Shown here: piece by piece, positions 55,062-64,000 of the stretch
Position numbering within the stretch: the stretch's first letter is position 1
Layout of the letters: every line of letters starts with the position of its first letter
Assembly: GCF_009827615.1 (NCBI RefSeq)
Contig: NZ_WTYU01000001.1
Coordinates: 1,509,001-1,573,000 of the forward strand
Reading direction: 5' to 3'
DNA: 64,000 nucleotides
From: Allopontixanthobacter confluentis
GTDB taxonomy: Bacteria > Pseudomonadota > Alphaproteobacteria > Sphingomonadales > Sphingomonadaceae
Made by a program: the position numbers and the translations under genes
The notes under the pieces: model-generated
What the model was told of the DNA's origin: nothing
Database searches by the model: none
The model's input: only the letters and a program-made list of their open reading frames with translations

Positions 55062-56143
55062 TCTGCATTTATGGCGGCGGTTGCAGCCTTGGCAAACAGG
55101 GTCGGCAGGCCGGCATCTTCCAGCCGGTCAATCGGCCACCATTCGCCCGCCACATCAGGCGCAACCGGCCCGCTGCCCTGAAACCGCAAGACGGACATTT
55201 CCAGCGCGAAATGCGTGAATGTGTGCCGCACCAGACCGGCATCCAGCCATGGGCCTGAGACAGGCGGCTGGCCGGAACCATCGCTGCCCGCGTTCCACCC
55301 GTCATCCGGCAGGCTGCGCATACCGCCCAGCATTCCCTTGCCCTGCCGTGTGACCAGCCAGACAGCGGCGTCCTGCTCAATCCAGTAAGCACAGCCCTGC
55401 CGCGTCGGTTTGGGCTTTTTCGGCAGTTTGACAGGGTAGCGCGCCGGATCTCCCCATGCCCGGGCAGCGCAATGGTTCGCCACAGGGCACAGCAGGCATT
55501 TCGGCTGGCGGGTGGTGCAAATGCCTGATCCCAAATCCATCATCGCTTGCGCAAAATCACCCGGCCTTGTGTGCGGCGTGATGCGATCGGCATATTGGCC
55601 AATCAGCTTGCGGGATGCTGGCAGGGCCTGCGTAATTGCAAACAGGCGCGATACAACCCGTTCCACATTGGCATCCACCACCACGGCCCGCTGGCCAAAG
55701 GCAATCGCGGCCACTGCCGCTGCGGTGTAGGCGCCCAGCCCCGGCAAAGCCCGCAATTGCGCTTCTGTGGCGGGAAAACCGCCCCGTTCTGCCACTTTGC
55801 GGGCGCAGGCGACCAGATTGCGGGCGCGCGAATAATAGCCAAGGCCTGCCCATGCCGCCATCACATCTTCTTCTGCCGCTGCCGCCAGCGCGGCCACATC
55901 GGGCCAGCGGCTGGTGAATTTTTCAAAATAGGGCTTCACCGCTGCCACGGTGGTCTGCTGCAGCATCACTTCTGACAGCCATATGCGATAGGGGTCTGCC
56001 GGCGCTGCCTGCCCGCCCGCCACAGGGGCAATCCGCCATGGCAGAGTGCGGGCGTGCCGGTCATACCAATCAAGCAACAAGGGCGCGATCAGCGCATAAT
56101 CTTCAGCGGCGGGTGATGGGATACTGGCAGTCACACCGCGCAT
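55058..56143 (-). CDS. mutY: A/G-specific adenine DNA glycosylase MutY
   Basis: 361 residues from ATG 56143; a GTG at 56134 and an upstream ATG at 56164 are alternatives. HhH-GPD core: LPWR opening, SEVMLQQTTVAAVKPYFEKF, catalytic Asp region in RALPGLGAYTAAAVAAIAFGQ and VVDANVERV. The 4Fe-4S loop is C-x6-C-x2-C-x5-C (CTTRQPKCLLCPVANHC), and a C-terminal NUDIX-like domain (from about 240) recognises 8-oxoG. It removes adenine paired with 8-oxoguanine. Divergent from the dciA gene. Confidence 0.95.
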   Translation of the reverse strand: MRGVTASIPSPAAEDYALIAPLLLDWYDRHARTLPWRIAPVAGGQAAPADPYRIWLSEVMLQQTTVAAVKPYFEKFTSRWPDVAALAAAAEEDVMAAWAGLGYYSRARNLVACARKVAERGGFPATEAQLRALPGLGAYTAAAVAAIAFGQRAVVVDANVERVVSRLFAITQALPASRKLIGQYADRITPHTRPGDFAQAMMDLGSGICTTRQPKCLLCPVANHCAARAWGDPARYPVKLPKKPKPTRQGCAYWIEQDAAVWLVTRQGKGMLGGMRSLPDDGWNAGSDGSGQPPVSGPWLDAGLVRHTFTHFALEMSVLRFQGSGPVAPDVAGEWWPIDRLEDAGLPTLFAKAATAAINAD

Positions 56144-56148
56144 ATGGC

Positions 56149-56754
56149 ATGGCCGGTCGCACAATGGAACGCGACAGCGAAAAACCCGGCAAGAAGCCCG
56201 CTGCTGCAGCCAAGCCAGCGGCGAAATTGCCAGTAAAGCAGGCAGCTAAAAAGCCAGCCCGCAAGTGGGAACGGGCGCGCGGCGGCGCTGCCAAGCCCAT
56301 TTCCGAACTGATGCCGGAAATCGGGCGGACAGCCTTTCGCCGATTCGGTTTCGTGCAAAGCTCTGTCGTCACGCGCTGGCCTGAAATTGTGGGCGAAACC
56401 CATGCCCGCGTCTGTATGCCTGAAGCGATCCGTTTTCCGCCGGGCGAAAAATCCGATGGCATCCTGCAGATGGTGGTGCTGCCGGCCCATGCCCCGCTGA
56501 TCCAGCATGTGATCCCTGAAATCATGGAGCGGGTGAACCGCTTCTTTGGTTATGCCGCTGTATCCCGCGTCAAAATCCGGCAAGGTGTGGTTAAGGCACC
56601 AACTGCTGAAAGGCGCGCTGTGGCCCCGCCTTCACTCCGGCCGATTCCCATGGAATTGGGAGACAGCCTGCGCGACATTGGCGACCCTGAATTGCGTACC
56701 GTGCTGGAATCGCTGGCCCGCAGCCTGGGCAGCAAGGAAGAAAAGAACAACTGA
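56149..56754 (+). CDS. DciA-like DUF721 protein (DnaB loader) with basic N-terminal extension
   Basis: About 201 residues from ATG 56149; starts at 56116 and 56164 are possible and none has a strong ribosome-binding site. A lysine/alanine-rich extension (KKPAAAAKPAAKLPVKQAAKKPARKW) leads into the DUF721 domain (ISELMPEIGRTAFRRFGFVQSSVVTRWPEIVGETHARVCMPEAIRFPPG, QHVIPEIMERVNRFFGYAAVSRVKI). DciA is the replicative helicase operator in bacteria without DnaC. It shares a TGATG junction with the next gene and is divergent from mutY. Confidence 0.85.
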   Translation: MAGRTMERDSEKPGKKPAAAAKPAAKLPVKQAAKKPARKWERARGGAAKPISELMPEIGRTAFRRFGFVQSSVVTRWPEIVGETHARVCMPEAIRFPPGEKSDGILQMVVLPAHAPLIQHVIPEIMERVNRFFGYAAVSRVKIRQGVVKAPTAERRAVAPPSLRPIPMELGDSLRDIGDPELRTVLESLARSLGSKEEKNN

Positions 56755-57437
56755 TGCTCAAGAAATTTGCCACAGTGGCGGCGCTTGGTTTCATTGCCGT
56801 GGTTGCCCCTGCCAACACGTCGAACTGGAATACCGCCGTAGTTGAAGCAGATGGCGGCCACCGCTTCGGCAATCCGGATGCCAAGCTGCAACTGATTGAA
56901 TTTGTCAGCTATACCTGCCCCCATTGCGCGCATTTTTCCAAGGATGGCGACGGCGCATTGCAATTGGCATTTGTGGGGCCGGGCAAGATCACGCGTGACA
57001 TCCGGCATATTGTGCGTGACCCGGTTGACCTGACAGCAGCCATGCTGGCCAATTGCGGCGCCCCTGCCAAATTCCTGCAAAATCACAATGCTTTCATGCT
57101 CAGTCAGGATAAATGGCTGCCGCTGATGTCAAAGGCCAGCCCGGCGCAAATCCAGCGCTGGACCACAGGCGATTATGCCGCGCGCCGCCGGTCCATCGCA
57201 TCGGACTTCGGGTTTTATGCCATCATGGAACGCCGTGGTTACCGCCGCACAGATACAGACCGCTGCCTGGCCGATGACAAAATGGCCACGAGGCTGACCG
57301 AAAATACGCAGAAAAGCTATGCCAGATACAATCTCTCCGGCACGCCCAGCTTCGCCATAAATGGCGTGACGCTGGCGGGCACCCATGGCTGGTCGGCACT
57401 GGAACCACAATTGAAAGCACGCCTTGTCAGTAAATAA
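56754..57437 (+). CDS. DsbA-family thiol:disulfide protein, exported
   Basis: 227 residues. Signal peptide about 1-20 (LKKFATVAALGFIAVVAPA), then a DsbA-like thioredoxin fold with active-site CPHC (Cys55, Cys58) in IEFVSYTCPHCAHFSKDG and the cis-Pro segment LSGTPSFAING. Likely a periplasmic oxidant or reductant for envelope proteins. It starts on the dciA stop codon and is followed by a second DsbA-like gene; the dciA-dsbA-dsbA-smc order recurs in this group of bacteria. Confidence 0.9.
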   Translation: MLKKFATVAALGFIAVVAPANTSNWNTAVVEADGGHRFGNPDAKLQLIEFVSYTCPHCAHFSKDGDGALQLAFVGPGKITRDIRHIVRDPVDLTAAMLANCGAPAKFLQNHNAFMLSQDKWLPLMSKASPAQIQRWTTGDYAARRRSIASDFGFYAIMERRGYRRTDTDRCLADDKMATRLTENTQKSYARYNLSGTPSFAINGVTLAGTHGWSALEPQLKARLVSK

Positions 57438-57568
57438 GGACGCGTTAACAGTGGAAACAGCGGCGGCATCCTTCTAGGAATGGCCTCTGGGACGCCCATT
57501 ATTACTGGCCATAATTACTGGCCGCAATTGGATAGCTTCACTTCAAAAGCTCAGGGATACAGACTGAC

Positions 57569-58321
57569 ATGACCATTTTTCGCCGGATCACATTTGCCAC
57601 ATTGGCAGCGCCGCTTGCCCTCAGCCTTGCCGCTTGCGGTGGCAGCGAAACGCCCGAAGGCGAAGTCGCGCAGAGCGAGGCGATTGCCAAAATCCCGGCT
57701 CCTGCGGGGCAGGAATGGTCCGATACGGCACGGGTCACGGAATATGACGGCTATGTGATTGGCAATCCTGATGCGCCGGTAAAACTGATTGAATATGCAT
57801 CGCTCACCTGCGGTGCCTGCGCTGCCTTTTCGACCGATGCTTCGGAAATTCTGCGGAACAAATATATCAATTCAGGCGTGGTCAGCTATGAAATCCGCAA
57901 TCAGGTGCACAATGGCGTCGACCTTGTGCTGGCGCGCCTGGTGCGCTGCGGCCAGCCGGAAAGTTTCCATCCGCTGGCCGAACAGGTATGGGCCAATCTG
58001 GCACCTCTGATGGAACGGGCGCAGGCCAATCCGCAAGCGTTGGAAGCGGCAATGAAGCTGCCTGAAAACCAGCGGTTTGCAGGCGTTGCACAGGCTGCCG
58101 GCCTCACTGAATTTTTCGCGGCTCGCGGTATCAGCACGGATCAGGCCAATTCCTGCCTTGCGGATAATGCATCGGTGCAGGCCATTGCTGACCGGTCCGA
58201 AAAACAGTCGACTGAATTCGATGTGACGGGCACGCCAACCTTCTTCATCAATGGCAATAATCTCGGCTCCCTGAACTGGGCGGGCCTTGAACCGATGTTG
58301 CAACGCGCTGGCGCCCGATAA
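57569..58321 (+). CDS. DsbA-like thioredoxin-fold lipoprotein
   Basis: 250 residues. A lipobox (LAAC, Cys23) follows a signal peptide, so the protein is anchored in a membrane. The active site is CGAC (Cys81, Cys84) in IEYASLTCGACAAFSTDA, with the cis-Pro loop VTGTPTFFINGNNLG. The tether (about residues 24-50) is rich in Glu and Ser. A 131-base gap separates it from the first DsbA gene and 57 bases from smc. The two DsbA-like proteins differ in active-site dipeptide and anchor, suggesting distinct redox roles. Confidence 0.9.
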   Translation: MTIFRRITFATLAAPLALSLAACGGSETPEGEVAQSEAIAKIPAPAGQEWSDTARVTEYDGYVIGNPDAPVKLIEYASLTCGACAAFSTDASEILRNKYINSGVVSYEIRNQVHNGVDLVLARLVRCGQPESFHPLAEQVWANLAPLMERAQANPQALEAAMKLPENQRFAGVAQAAGLTEFFAARGISTDQANSCLADNASVQAIADRSEKQSTEFDVTGTPTFFINGNNLGSLNWAGLEPMLQRAGAR

Positions 58322-58378
58322 GGCGCTCGCTGCGGGGGCAGGCATCACAGTCATGACAGGGGGGCATTAGCAACGGCA

Positions 58379-61300
58379 ATGCGCATCAGGCGGCTCAAGC
58401 TCAGTGGCTTCAAAAGCTTCGTAGAGCCTGCCGAACTGCGCATTGAACCGGGCCTTACCGGGATTGTCGGCCCCAATGGCTGCGGCAAATCCAACCTGCT
58501 GGAAGCCATCCGCTGGGTGATGGGCGAAAGCTCGCCCAAATCCATGCGGTCTGGCGGCATGGAAGATGTAATCTTTGCCGGAACACAGTCCCGCCCCCCG
58601 CGGGATTTTGCCGAAGTGGTGCTGCAGGCAGAAACCGCTGATGGCGAAGAACTGGACGTTACCCGGCGGATCGAACGCGGCGCAGGTTCAGCCTACCGTG
58701 TGAATGGCCGTGATGTGCGGGCCAAGGACGTATCGCTGACTTTCGCCGATGCCGCAACCGGCGCACATAGTCCGGCACTGGTCAGCCAGGGCCGGATCGC
58801 CGCGGTCATTGCTGCAAAGCCCGCCGAACGCCGCCAGATGCTGGAAGAAGCCGCAGGCATCGCCGGCCTGCATGTGCGGCGGCGCGATGCGGAAAGCAAA
58901 TTGCGCCAGACAGAAGCCAATCTGGCCCGGCTGGAAGACCTGATGGCGGGACTGGATACGCAGATGGCTTCCTTGCGCAGGCAAGCGAAGCAGGCTGAAC
59001 GCTATACCAGACTGTCAGATGAAATCCGCATCGCCGAAGCCCGCCTGCTGTTTGCCCGCTGGCGCGATGCGGCCGCAGCCGCCACTGCCGCGCGCGGACA
59101 GGCAAAGGCTGCGGACGAACGCGTGACCACCATGCAGGCGGCGACTGCCGCGGCCCAGAAGGGCCAGCATGATGCCGCCGCCAGACTTGCAAAAGCGCGG
59201 GATGAACTGGCCGACCGGCGTGACGATGCCAGCGCGCATGGCCACCGCATGGCTGCCCTCACCAGCCAGCTTGAAGCTGCCGAACAGCGCTTGTCCGACC
59301 TAGACCGCCAGAAGACCCGGCTGGAAGATGATCGCGGCGAAGCAGACCGGCTGACCAGAGATGCCGCCGAAGCGCTGGCGCGGCTTGAGCGTGATTTGGC
59401 CGCAAATGAAAAATCCCTCGCCGACGATGAAACCCGCAGGCCTGCCCTCGCCGCCAAGCTGGAAGATAACGAACGCGCAGGCCGCGCAGCCGAACTGGCA
59501 CTGGCCAAGGCCACGGCTGACCATGCCGGGGTGGAAGCGGAATGGCGCGTTGCCGAGGCTGCCATTGCCCAGGCGCAATCCCGGCTGGAACGGCTGGACG
59601 CTGATGCGGCGCGGCAGGCACAGGCCCACGCCGCCCTTTCGGCCAGCGGTGATCCTGACATTGCCGTGCAGCAGGCGCGCGGCGCAGCAGAAGCTGCCGC
59701 AGGCATGCTGGATAGCGCCCGTGAACATCTGGCCGCAGAACAGGCGCGCAAGCAGAAGCTGCAGGACGCCCGCGACGAGGCCGCCAGCACAGTATCGGCT
59801 GCGCGTGCAGAACTGGCTGGGGTGGAACGTGAATATTCCGCCCTGGCGCGCGACAGGCACGCCCGCGAAAAACGGGCCGCAGGCCGTCAGGGCCTTCCCG
59901 CCGCGCTGGACAGGGTGCGGGCAGCCAAGGGGTACGAGCGGGCACTTGCCGCCGTGCTGGGCCGCGATGCAAAAGCCCCGTTGGGAATGCCGGATGACAC
60001 TGTCGATGGGCGGTTCTGGACTGGCCGCGATGCGCCCTCGCCCGTGGCGGACAGCATCGCTGCCCATGTCCGTGACTGTCCGCCGCAGCTCGCCGCGCGG
60101 CTGGCGTTGGTCCACGTTGCCGACACCGATGATGGCCGCAAACTGGCACCGGGCGAATGGCTGGTGACGATTTCCGGTGCGCTGCGCCGGTGGGATGGCT
60201 TCATTGCGCGCGGCGAAGGGGCAGCAGAAGCAGCCCGGCTGGAGGCGGAAAACAGGTTTGCCGAACTGGACGCGCAATTGCCTGCCCTGCGCGATACTGC
60301 GAACAAGGCGGAAATAGCTCAGCTGTCTGCGCAGGAAGATCTATCGGCGCTACAGCGCGAACTGGTGGCGGCAGAACGCACCGTCAATGATGCGGCAGAG
60401 GCACAGCGCCATGCCCTGCGCACACTGGATCAGGCCGAAGCGGCGCGGGAACGGGTGGCGGCCCGGCTGGCAGAACTGGCCATTCTGGCCACGGAACTGG
60501 CGGCTGAGAAGGAACAGGCAGAAGCCGACTTTGCCGCAGCGGAAAACCGGCGCAGCGCATTGCCCGACCCTGCCGCGGGCCGCGCAGCGCTGGATAATGC
60601 GCAGGCGCGCCACGAGGCTGCCCGCAGCATCCTGCAATCCGCCACCGCCCAGCTTGCCGCACATGATCAGGCGCTCGCCGTAGCGCGTGAACGCACCGCC
60701 GCCCAGCGTGCCGACATGGCCGGCTGGCAGGCGCGGTCCGGCGATGCAGCGCGGCGGCTTTCCGATACTGCCCGCCGACTGGAAGAAATAGAGGAAGAAC
60801 GCGCTGTCTTCGCGGCCAAACCAGCCGGTCTGATGCGCGAGATTGAACAGGGCGACACTGTCCGGGAACGCCTTGGCAAGGAACTGGCTGCGGCTGACGC
60901 CGCCGTAATCCGGGAAACCGAACTTGCGCAGGATGCCGACCGCACATTGGCCCAAGCGAATGAAGCATTGGCCAGCGCACGCGAAAACCGTGCGGGCCTG
61001 GCCGCGCGGGCCGAAAATGAAGAATCCCGCCGCAGCGAAATGGCCCGCATATCGGGCGAACGGTTCCAGTGCCCGCCCCCCATGCTGGCGGACCGTTTCG
61101 CCTTTGATACAGAGATGGTGAAGGCATCGGGCCAGGAATCTGAAGAAATGGAACGGCTGACAGCCAGCCGCGAACGGATTGGCCCGGTCAATCTGGTAGC
61201 CGCCGAAGAATTGCAGAAAATTGAACAGGAACATGGCAGCAGCACCGCAGAACAGGCCGAACTGGCCGAAGCGGTCAACCGTCTGCGCGGTTCAATCGGC

Positions 61301-61804
61301 AATCTGAACCGGGAGGGGCGCGAACGGCTGCGCGCTGCATTTGAACAGGTCGACACCCATTTCCGGCGCTTGTTTACGCGGCTATTCGAAGGCGGACAGG
61401 CTCATCTGGCCCTGATCGACAGCGACGACCCATTGGAAGCCGGGCTGGAAATTTACGCCCAACCGCCTGGCAAACGCCTGCAATCGCTCACCCTTCTGTC
61501 GGGCGGGGAACAGGCTCTGACTGCCATTGCCCTCATCTTCGGACTGTTCCTGACCAATCCGGCGCCGATTTGCGTGCTGGATGAGGTGGACGCACCGCTG
61601 GACGATGCAAATATCGACCGTTTCTGCGATCTTCTGGACGCCATGTCCCGCGAAACAGATACGCGTTACCTGATCGTGACGCATAATGCCGTCACCATGA
61701 GCCGGATGCACCGTTTGTTCGGCGTAACGATGGTGGAACAGGGGGTGTCACGGCTGGTCAGCGTGGACCTCGGGGCTGCGGAAGAACTGCTCGCCGCCGA
61801 ATAG
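58379..61804 (+). CDS. smc: Chromosome segregation ATPase SMC
   Basis: 1,141 residues, normal for alphaproteobacterial SMC. N-terminal ATPase with Walker A GPNGCGKSNLLEAIRWVMGE (from residue 31), two long coiled coils rich in Ala, Glu and Arg (about 160-500 and 640-930) around a hinge (about 500-600), and the C-terminal half with signature TLLSGGEQALTAIALIFG (near 1040) and Walker B ICVLDEVDAPLDDAN. With ScpA/ScpB it forms condensin that compacts and separates chromosomes. No scpAB here. Confidence 0.96.
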   Translation: MRIRRLKLSGFKSFVEPAELRIEPGLTGIVGPNGCGKSNLLEAIRWVMGESSPKSMRSGGMEDVIFAGTQSRPPRDFAEVVLQAETADGEELDVTRRIERGAGSAYRVNGRDVRAKDVSLTFADAATGAHSPALVSQGRIAAVIAAKPAERRQMLEEAAGIAGLHVRRRDAESKLRQTEANLARLEDLMAGLDTQMASLRRQAKQAERYTRLSDEIRIAEARLLFARWRDAAAAATAARGQAKAADERVTTMQAATAAAQKGQHDAAARLAKARDELADRRDDASAHGHRMAALTSQLEAAEQRLSDLDRQKTRLEDDRGEADRLTRDAAEALARLERDLAANEKSLADDETRRPALAAKLEDNERAGRAAELALAKATADHAGVEAEWRVAEAAIAQAQSRLERLDADAARQAQAHAALSASGDPDIAVQQARGAAEAAAGMLDSAREHLAAEQARKQKLQDARDEAASTVSAARAELAGVEREYSALARDRHAREKRAAGRQGLPAALDRVRAAKGYERALAAVLGRDAKAPLGMPDDTVDGRFWTGRDAPSPVADSIAAHVRDCPPQLAARLALVHVADTDDGRKLAPGEWLVTISGALRRWDGFIARGEGAAEAARLEAENRFAELDAQLPALRDTANKAEIAQLSAQEDLSALQRELVAAERTVNDAAEAQRHALRTLDQAEAARERVAARLAELAILATELAAEKEQAEADFAAAENRRSALPDPAAGRAALDNAQARHEAARSILQSATAQLAAHDQALAVARERTAAQRADMAGWQARSGDAARRLSDTARRLEEIEEERAVFAAKPAGLMREIEQGDTVRERLGKELAAADAAVIRETELAQDADRTLAQANEALASARENRAGLAARAENEESRRSEMARISGERFQCPPPMLADRFAFDTEMVKASGQESEEMERLTASRERIGPVNLVAAEELQKIEQEHGSSTAEQAELAEAVNRLRGSIGNLNREGRERLRAAFEQVDTHFRRLFTRLFEGGQAHLALIDSDDPLEAGLEIYAQPPGKRLQSLTLLSGGEQALTAIALIFGLFLTNPAPICVLDEVDAPLDDANIDRFCDLLDAMSRETDTRYLIVTHNAVTMSRMHRLFGVTMVEQGVSRLVSVDLGAAEELLAAE

Positions 61805-61830
61805 AAACGCTGGCCGCCTGATAGCGCCAG

Positions 61831-62265
61831 TCAAGCGTCGAGCGCAGCAGCCAGCTTGGTCCGGATTGACCGGATTTTGGCAATAACGTCAGCCGTGACG
61901 ACGTCATTTTGCGATGCTGCAGTTTGCCCGCTGCTCGGGTTACGGGGCTGAATTTGCGGCGCGACTGGCTGTTTGGCTGACGGCTGCGCTGCGCTTTTGG
62001 ACGGCTGCAAGGCCTGCTGTGCGCCTTTGAGCGTATAGCCTTCACGGTTCACCAGCCGGTCAATCTGTTCAACCATGGCAACATCTGTCGCACGGTAATA
62101 CCGCCTGCCGCCGCTGCGCTTCAAAGGATTGAGCATGGGAAACTGCTGTTCCCAATACCGAAGCACATGGGCCTTGATCCCAAGCGCCTTGCAGACCTCC
62201 CCAATCGTGCGAAGAGCGCCATCTTCTTTGCCATCATCAAACTTGGCATCGAATGTGGCGCTCAT
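61831..62265 (-). CDS. MerR-family transcriptional regulator
   Basis: 144 residues from ATG 62265 (AGGA 7 bases upstream). MerR winged helix: RTIGEVCKALGIKAHVLRYWEQQFPMLNPLKRSGGRRYYRATDVAMVEQIDRL. No metal-binding cysteines; the C-terminal part is a low-complexity Pro/Gln/Ser stretch (SKSAAQPSAKQPVAPQIQPR) and a short helix. This subtype commonly sits beside ihfA in alphaproteobacteria, as here (55 bases apart, same strand). Target genes unknown. Confidence 0.9.
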   Translation of the reverse strand: MSATFDAKFDDGKEDGALRTIGEVCKALGIKAHVLRYWEQQFPMLNPLKRSGGRRYYRATDVAMVEQIDRLVNREGYTLKGAQQALQPSKSAAQPSAKQPVAPQIQPRNPSSGQTAASQNDVVTADVIAKIRSIRTKLAAALDA

Positions 62266-62320
62266 CTTTGTTCCTGACTTGTCAGTGTGGTTTATCCGCT
62301 GCATCCATCAGGCAGAAAAA

Positions 62321-62620
62321 TCAGCCTTTGGCGATGCGTTCTTTCAGCAACTGGCTGGCACGAAACGTCATGACCCGGCGCGGAGTAATCGGAACTTCGA
62401 CGCCCGTTTTCGGGTTCCGGCCGATACGTTCTTTCTTGTCACGCAGAACAAAACTTCCAAATCCGGAAATCTTGACGTTTTCTCCGCTCGACATGGCTTC
62501 ACACATATGGGTGAGAATTGCTTCGACCAGGTCGAGCGATTCTGCCCGTGAAAAGCCCAATTTTCGATTGATTGTCTCTGCCAGATCGGCGCGAGTAAGC
62601 GTACCCACCGAACGCGTCAT
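62321..62620 (-). CDS. ihfA: Integration host factor alpha subunit IhfA
   Basis: 99 residues, normal HU/IHF length. [32 protein letters not shown] and the beta-arm with [37 protein letters not shown] are diagnostic; RNPKTG is the Pro-intercalating arm tip. The alpha subunit is indicated by the MTRADLAE opening and the length of the tail. It bends DNA at specific sites in replication, transcription and recombination; ihfB lies elsewhere. Confidence 0.94.
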   Translation of the reverse strand: MTRSVGTLTRADLAETINRKLGFSRAESLDLVEAILTHMCEAMSSGENVKISGFGSFVLRDKKERIGRNPKTGVEVPITPRRVMTFRASQLLKERIAKG

Positions 62621-62731
62621 TCGCCTATCCCCTCTTCTTCAGCGCGACCCGTTGAGTTGGTAACTGCGACTCAGTGTATATATTTCAGTTTGATTTCACA
62701 ACTGTTTGTGGAAAAAAACGCGGTTTTCCTG

Positions 62732-63697
62732 TTAGATGCGGATCAGACTTGCGCCCCAGGTAAATCCGCCGCCCATCGCTTCGAACATGACAAGGTCGCC
62801 CGGCTTGATCCGGCCATCGAGCACCGCTGTATCATAAGCAAGCGGAACAGACGCCGCAGAGGTATTGGCGTGGCGGTCCACCGTGACGATCACCTTTTCC
62901 GCCGGCAACCCCAGTTTGCGCGCGGTCGCATCCAGAATGCGGGCATTGGCCTGATGCGGAACCACCCAGTCAATATCATCGGCGGTGTAACCTGTGTCGG
63001 CCAGCGTTTCTTCCAGAACCGACGCCAGATTGACCACGGCGTGGCGGAATACCTCACGGCCCTTCATGCGCAATTTGCCAACCGTGCCCGTGCTGGATGG
63101 CCCGCCATCCACATATAGGAGCTGGTTATGCGCCCCATCTGCATGCAGCTTGCTGGCTATAATGCCGGGGCCGCCTTCACTGCTTTCGCGGGCTTCCAGC
63201 ACCATCGCGCCTGCGCCATCGCCAAACAAAACGCAGGTTGTGCGGTCTTCCCAATCGAGAATGCGGCTGAATGTTTCAGCGCCGATTACCAGTGCCCGCT
63301 TGGCCAATCCGGTGCGCAGCATCGAATCCGCGGTCGCCAGCGCGTAAAGAAAGCCCGAGCAGACCGCCGCTATGTCAAAAGCAATGCCGCCATTGCATCC
63401 CAGCGCATCCTGAACCTGTGTGGCGGTGGCCGGAAATGTCTGGTCAGGCGTGGCGGTAGCCAGCACGATGAGATCGATCGAGGCTGCGTCCATGCCCGCT
63501 GCGGCCAGCGCCTTTTGCGCCGCTTCGATCGCCAGGGTGGACGTGGTGACACCTTCTGCGGCGATATGCCGCTGGCGGATCCCGGTGCGCTCGACAATCC
63601 ATTCGTCAGTCGTATCGACGCGTTTTTCCAATTCGGCATTGGTGACAGGTACACCAGGAAGCGCAGAGCCGCTGCCGCAGACAACCGAACGGATCAT
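62732..63697 (-). CDS. fabH: Beta-ketoacyl-ACP synthase III (FabH)
   Basis: 321 residues. Catalytic triad Cys113 ([13 protein letters not shown]), His248 ([10 protein letters not shown]) and Asn278 ([13 protein letters not shown]). The glycine-rich closing [16 protein letters not shown] is typical. FabH condenses acetyl-CoA with malonyl-ACP to start type II fatty acid synthesis. Its ATG overlaps the plsX stop (ATGA at 63694-63697), the common plsX-fabH operon; ihfA and the merR-like gene follow about 110 bases downstream. Confidence 0.96.
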   Translation of the reverse strand: MIRSVVCGSGSALPGVPVTNAELEKRVDTTDEWIVERTGIRQRHIAAEGVTTSTLAIEAAQKALAAAGMDAASIDLIVLATATPDQTFPATATQVQDALGCNGGIAFDIAAVCSGFLYALATADSMLRTGLAKRALVIGAETFSRILDWEDRTTCVLFGDGAGAMVLEARESSEGGPGIIASKLHADGAHNQLLYVDGGPSSTGTVGKLRMKGREVFRHAVVNLASVLEETLADTGYTADDIDWVVPHQANARILDATARKLGLPAEKVIVTVDRHANTSAASVPLAYDTAVLDGRIKPGDLVMFEAMGGGFTWGASLIRI

Positions 63698-64000
63698 TCG
63701 CCAGCGCCCGTGCGTTCAATGCCGCGTGCGTGCAAGGCGGCCATGTCCGACGCGATTCGCTGGGTCAGATCTTCTTCCAGCAGGCGCGCCGCCACCTTGA
63801 CGGCATTGGCCACACCGCCAGCAGTGGCGCTGCCATGGCTTTTGACCACAACCCCGTTGAGGCCGAGAAAAACGGCGCCATTGTGGTTGTTGGGGTCAAG
63901 ATGATGCTTCAGCAATTCTGTCGCCGGGCGTGAGATGAGGAAACCGACTTTCGAACGGAAGGAACTGCGGAACGCATCCTTCAGCAAATCCGTCACGAAC
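63694..64000 (-). CDS. plsX: Phosphate acyltransferase PlsX, C-terminal part (runs off the right edge)
   Basis: About 100 C-terminal residues ([72 protein letters not shown]). [18 protein letters not shown] is the conserved PlsX signature. PlsX converts acyl-ACP to acyl-phosphate for phospholipid synthesis. It overlaps fabH by 4 bases. The N-terminal two thirds lie outside the window. Confidence 0.93.
   Translation of the reverse strand, partial: FVTDLLKDAFRSSFRSKVGFLISRPATELLKHHLDPNNHNGAVFLGLNGVVVKSHGSATAGGVANAVKVAARLLEEDLTQRIASDMAALHARGIERTGAGE

Noticed and set aside
62711-62728. Weak terminator after fabH (AAAAC-CGC-GTTTT followed by T on the minus strand)
   Set aside because: The stem is mostly A-T and only 5 bp; stability is too low to call.
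1-64000. tRNA, rRNA, tmRNA or CRISPR array
   Set aside because: No cloverleaf, rRNA-like stretch or regularly spaced short repeats with unique spacers were found by reading; a tRNA scan would be decisive.

Overview
The window looks like a chromosome segment of an alphaproteobacterium of the order Sphingomonadales, probably an Erythrobacteraceae or Sphingomonadaceae relative. The evidence is a class II DAHP synthase, a MucR regulator, a Fur protein lacking the usual CxxC, a TonB receptor beside a TetR gene, the gene run tsaB-rimI-mucR-fur-plsC-miaB-phoH-ybeY-corC, and the run mutY/dciA-dsbA-dsbA-smc. No rRNA, tRNA or CRISPR array was seen.

Left core block (1-22 kb): the 5' part of a TonB receptor and a divergent TetR regulator; a DUF1499 membrane protein; a membrane-anchored aspartic protease; an FAD oxidoreductase followed upstream by egtB-egtD (ergothioneine); class II DAHP synthase; a periplasmic M16 peptidase; and divergently from it NFU-type NifU, a nitroreductase, tsaB, rimI, mucR, fur, plsC, miaB, phoH, ybeY and corC. 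A LysR regulator, a lipase-like lipoprotein and a small secreted protein close the block.

Accessory block (22.2-48.7 kb): gene units of apparently different origin, several with lower GC, separated by copies of a degenerate interspersed repeat (shared words such as AAAAGCAGACCGGCAGGAACCGACCCA, split here as AAAAGCAGACCGGCAGG + AACCGACCCA). In order: a secreted ORF cut by a decayed IS3-family element; an intact M16 peptidase; a broken LysR gene divergent from an intact VOC-fold gene; a very large Avs/STAND-like antiphage NTPase gene with a Cap4/DUF4297-like nuclease N-terminus, broken by one in-frame TAA and one +1 shift in a T8 tract, with a small overlapping partner gene; a zinc-ribbon protein; a DUF805-like membrane protein; and an approximately 2,900-residue autotransporter downstream of a TIGR03032-type beta-propeller gene. 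The Avs-like locus and the repeat that tiles this block are the most interesting items.

Right core block (48.7-64 kb): cyclophilin, MgtE, DUF1489, PilZ, FrnE/DsbA, NudC, a Tat-exported serine hydrolase, a small membrane protein, mutY, dciA, two DsbA-like thioredoxin-fold proteins, smc, a MerR regulator, ihfA, fabH and the 3' part of plsX. These cover Mg2+ uptake, NAD(P) pool repair, oxidative DNA repair, extracytoplasmic disulfide chemistry, chromosome segregation and the start of fatty-acid/phospholipid synthesis. Coordinates of starts are given where a ribosome-binding site or gene overlap decides them; alternatives are stated.
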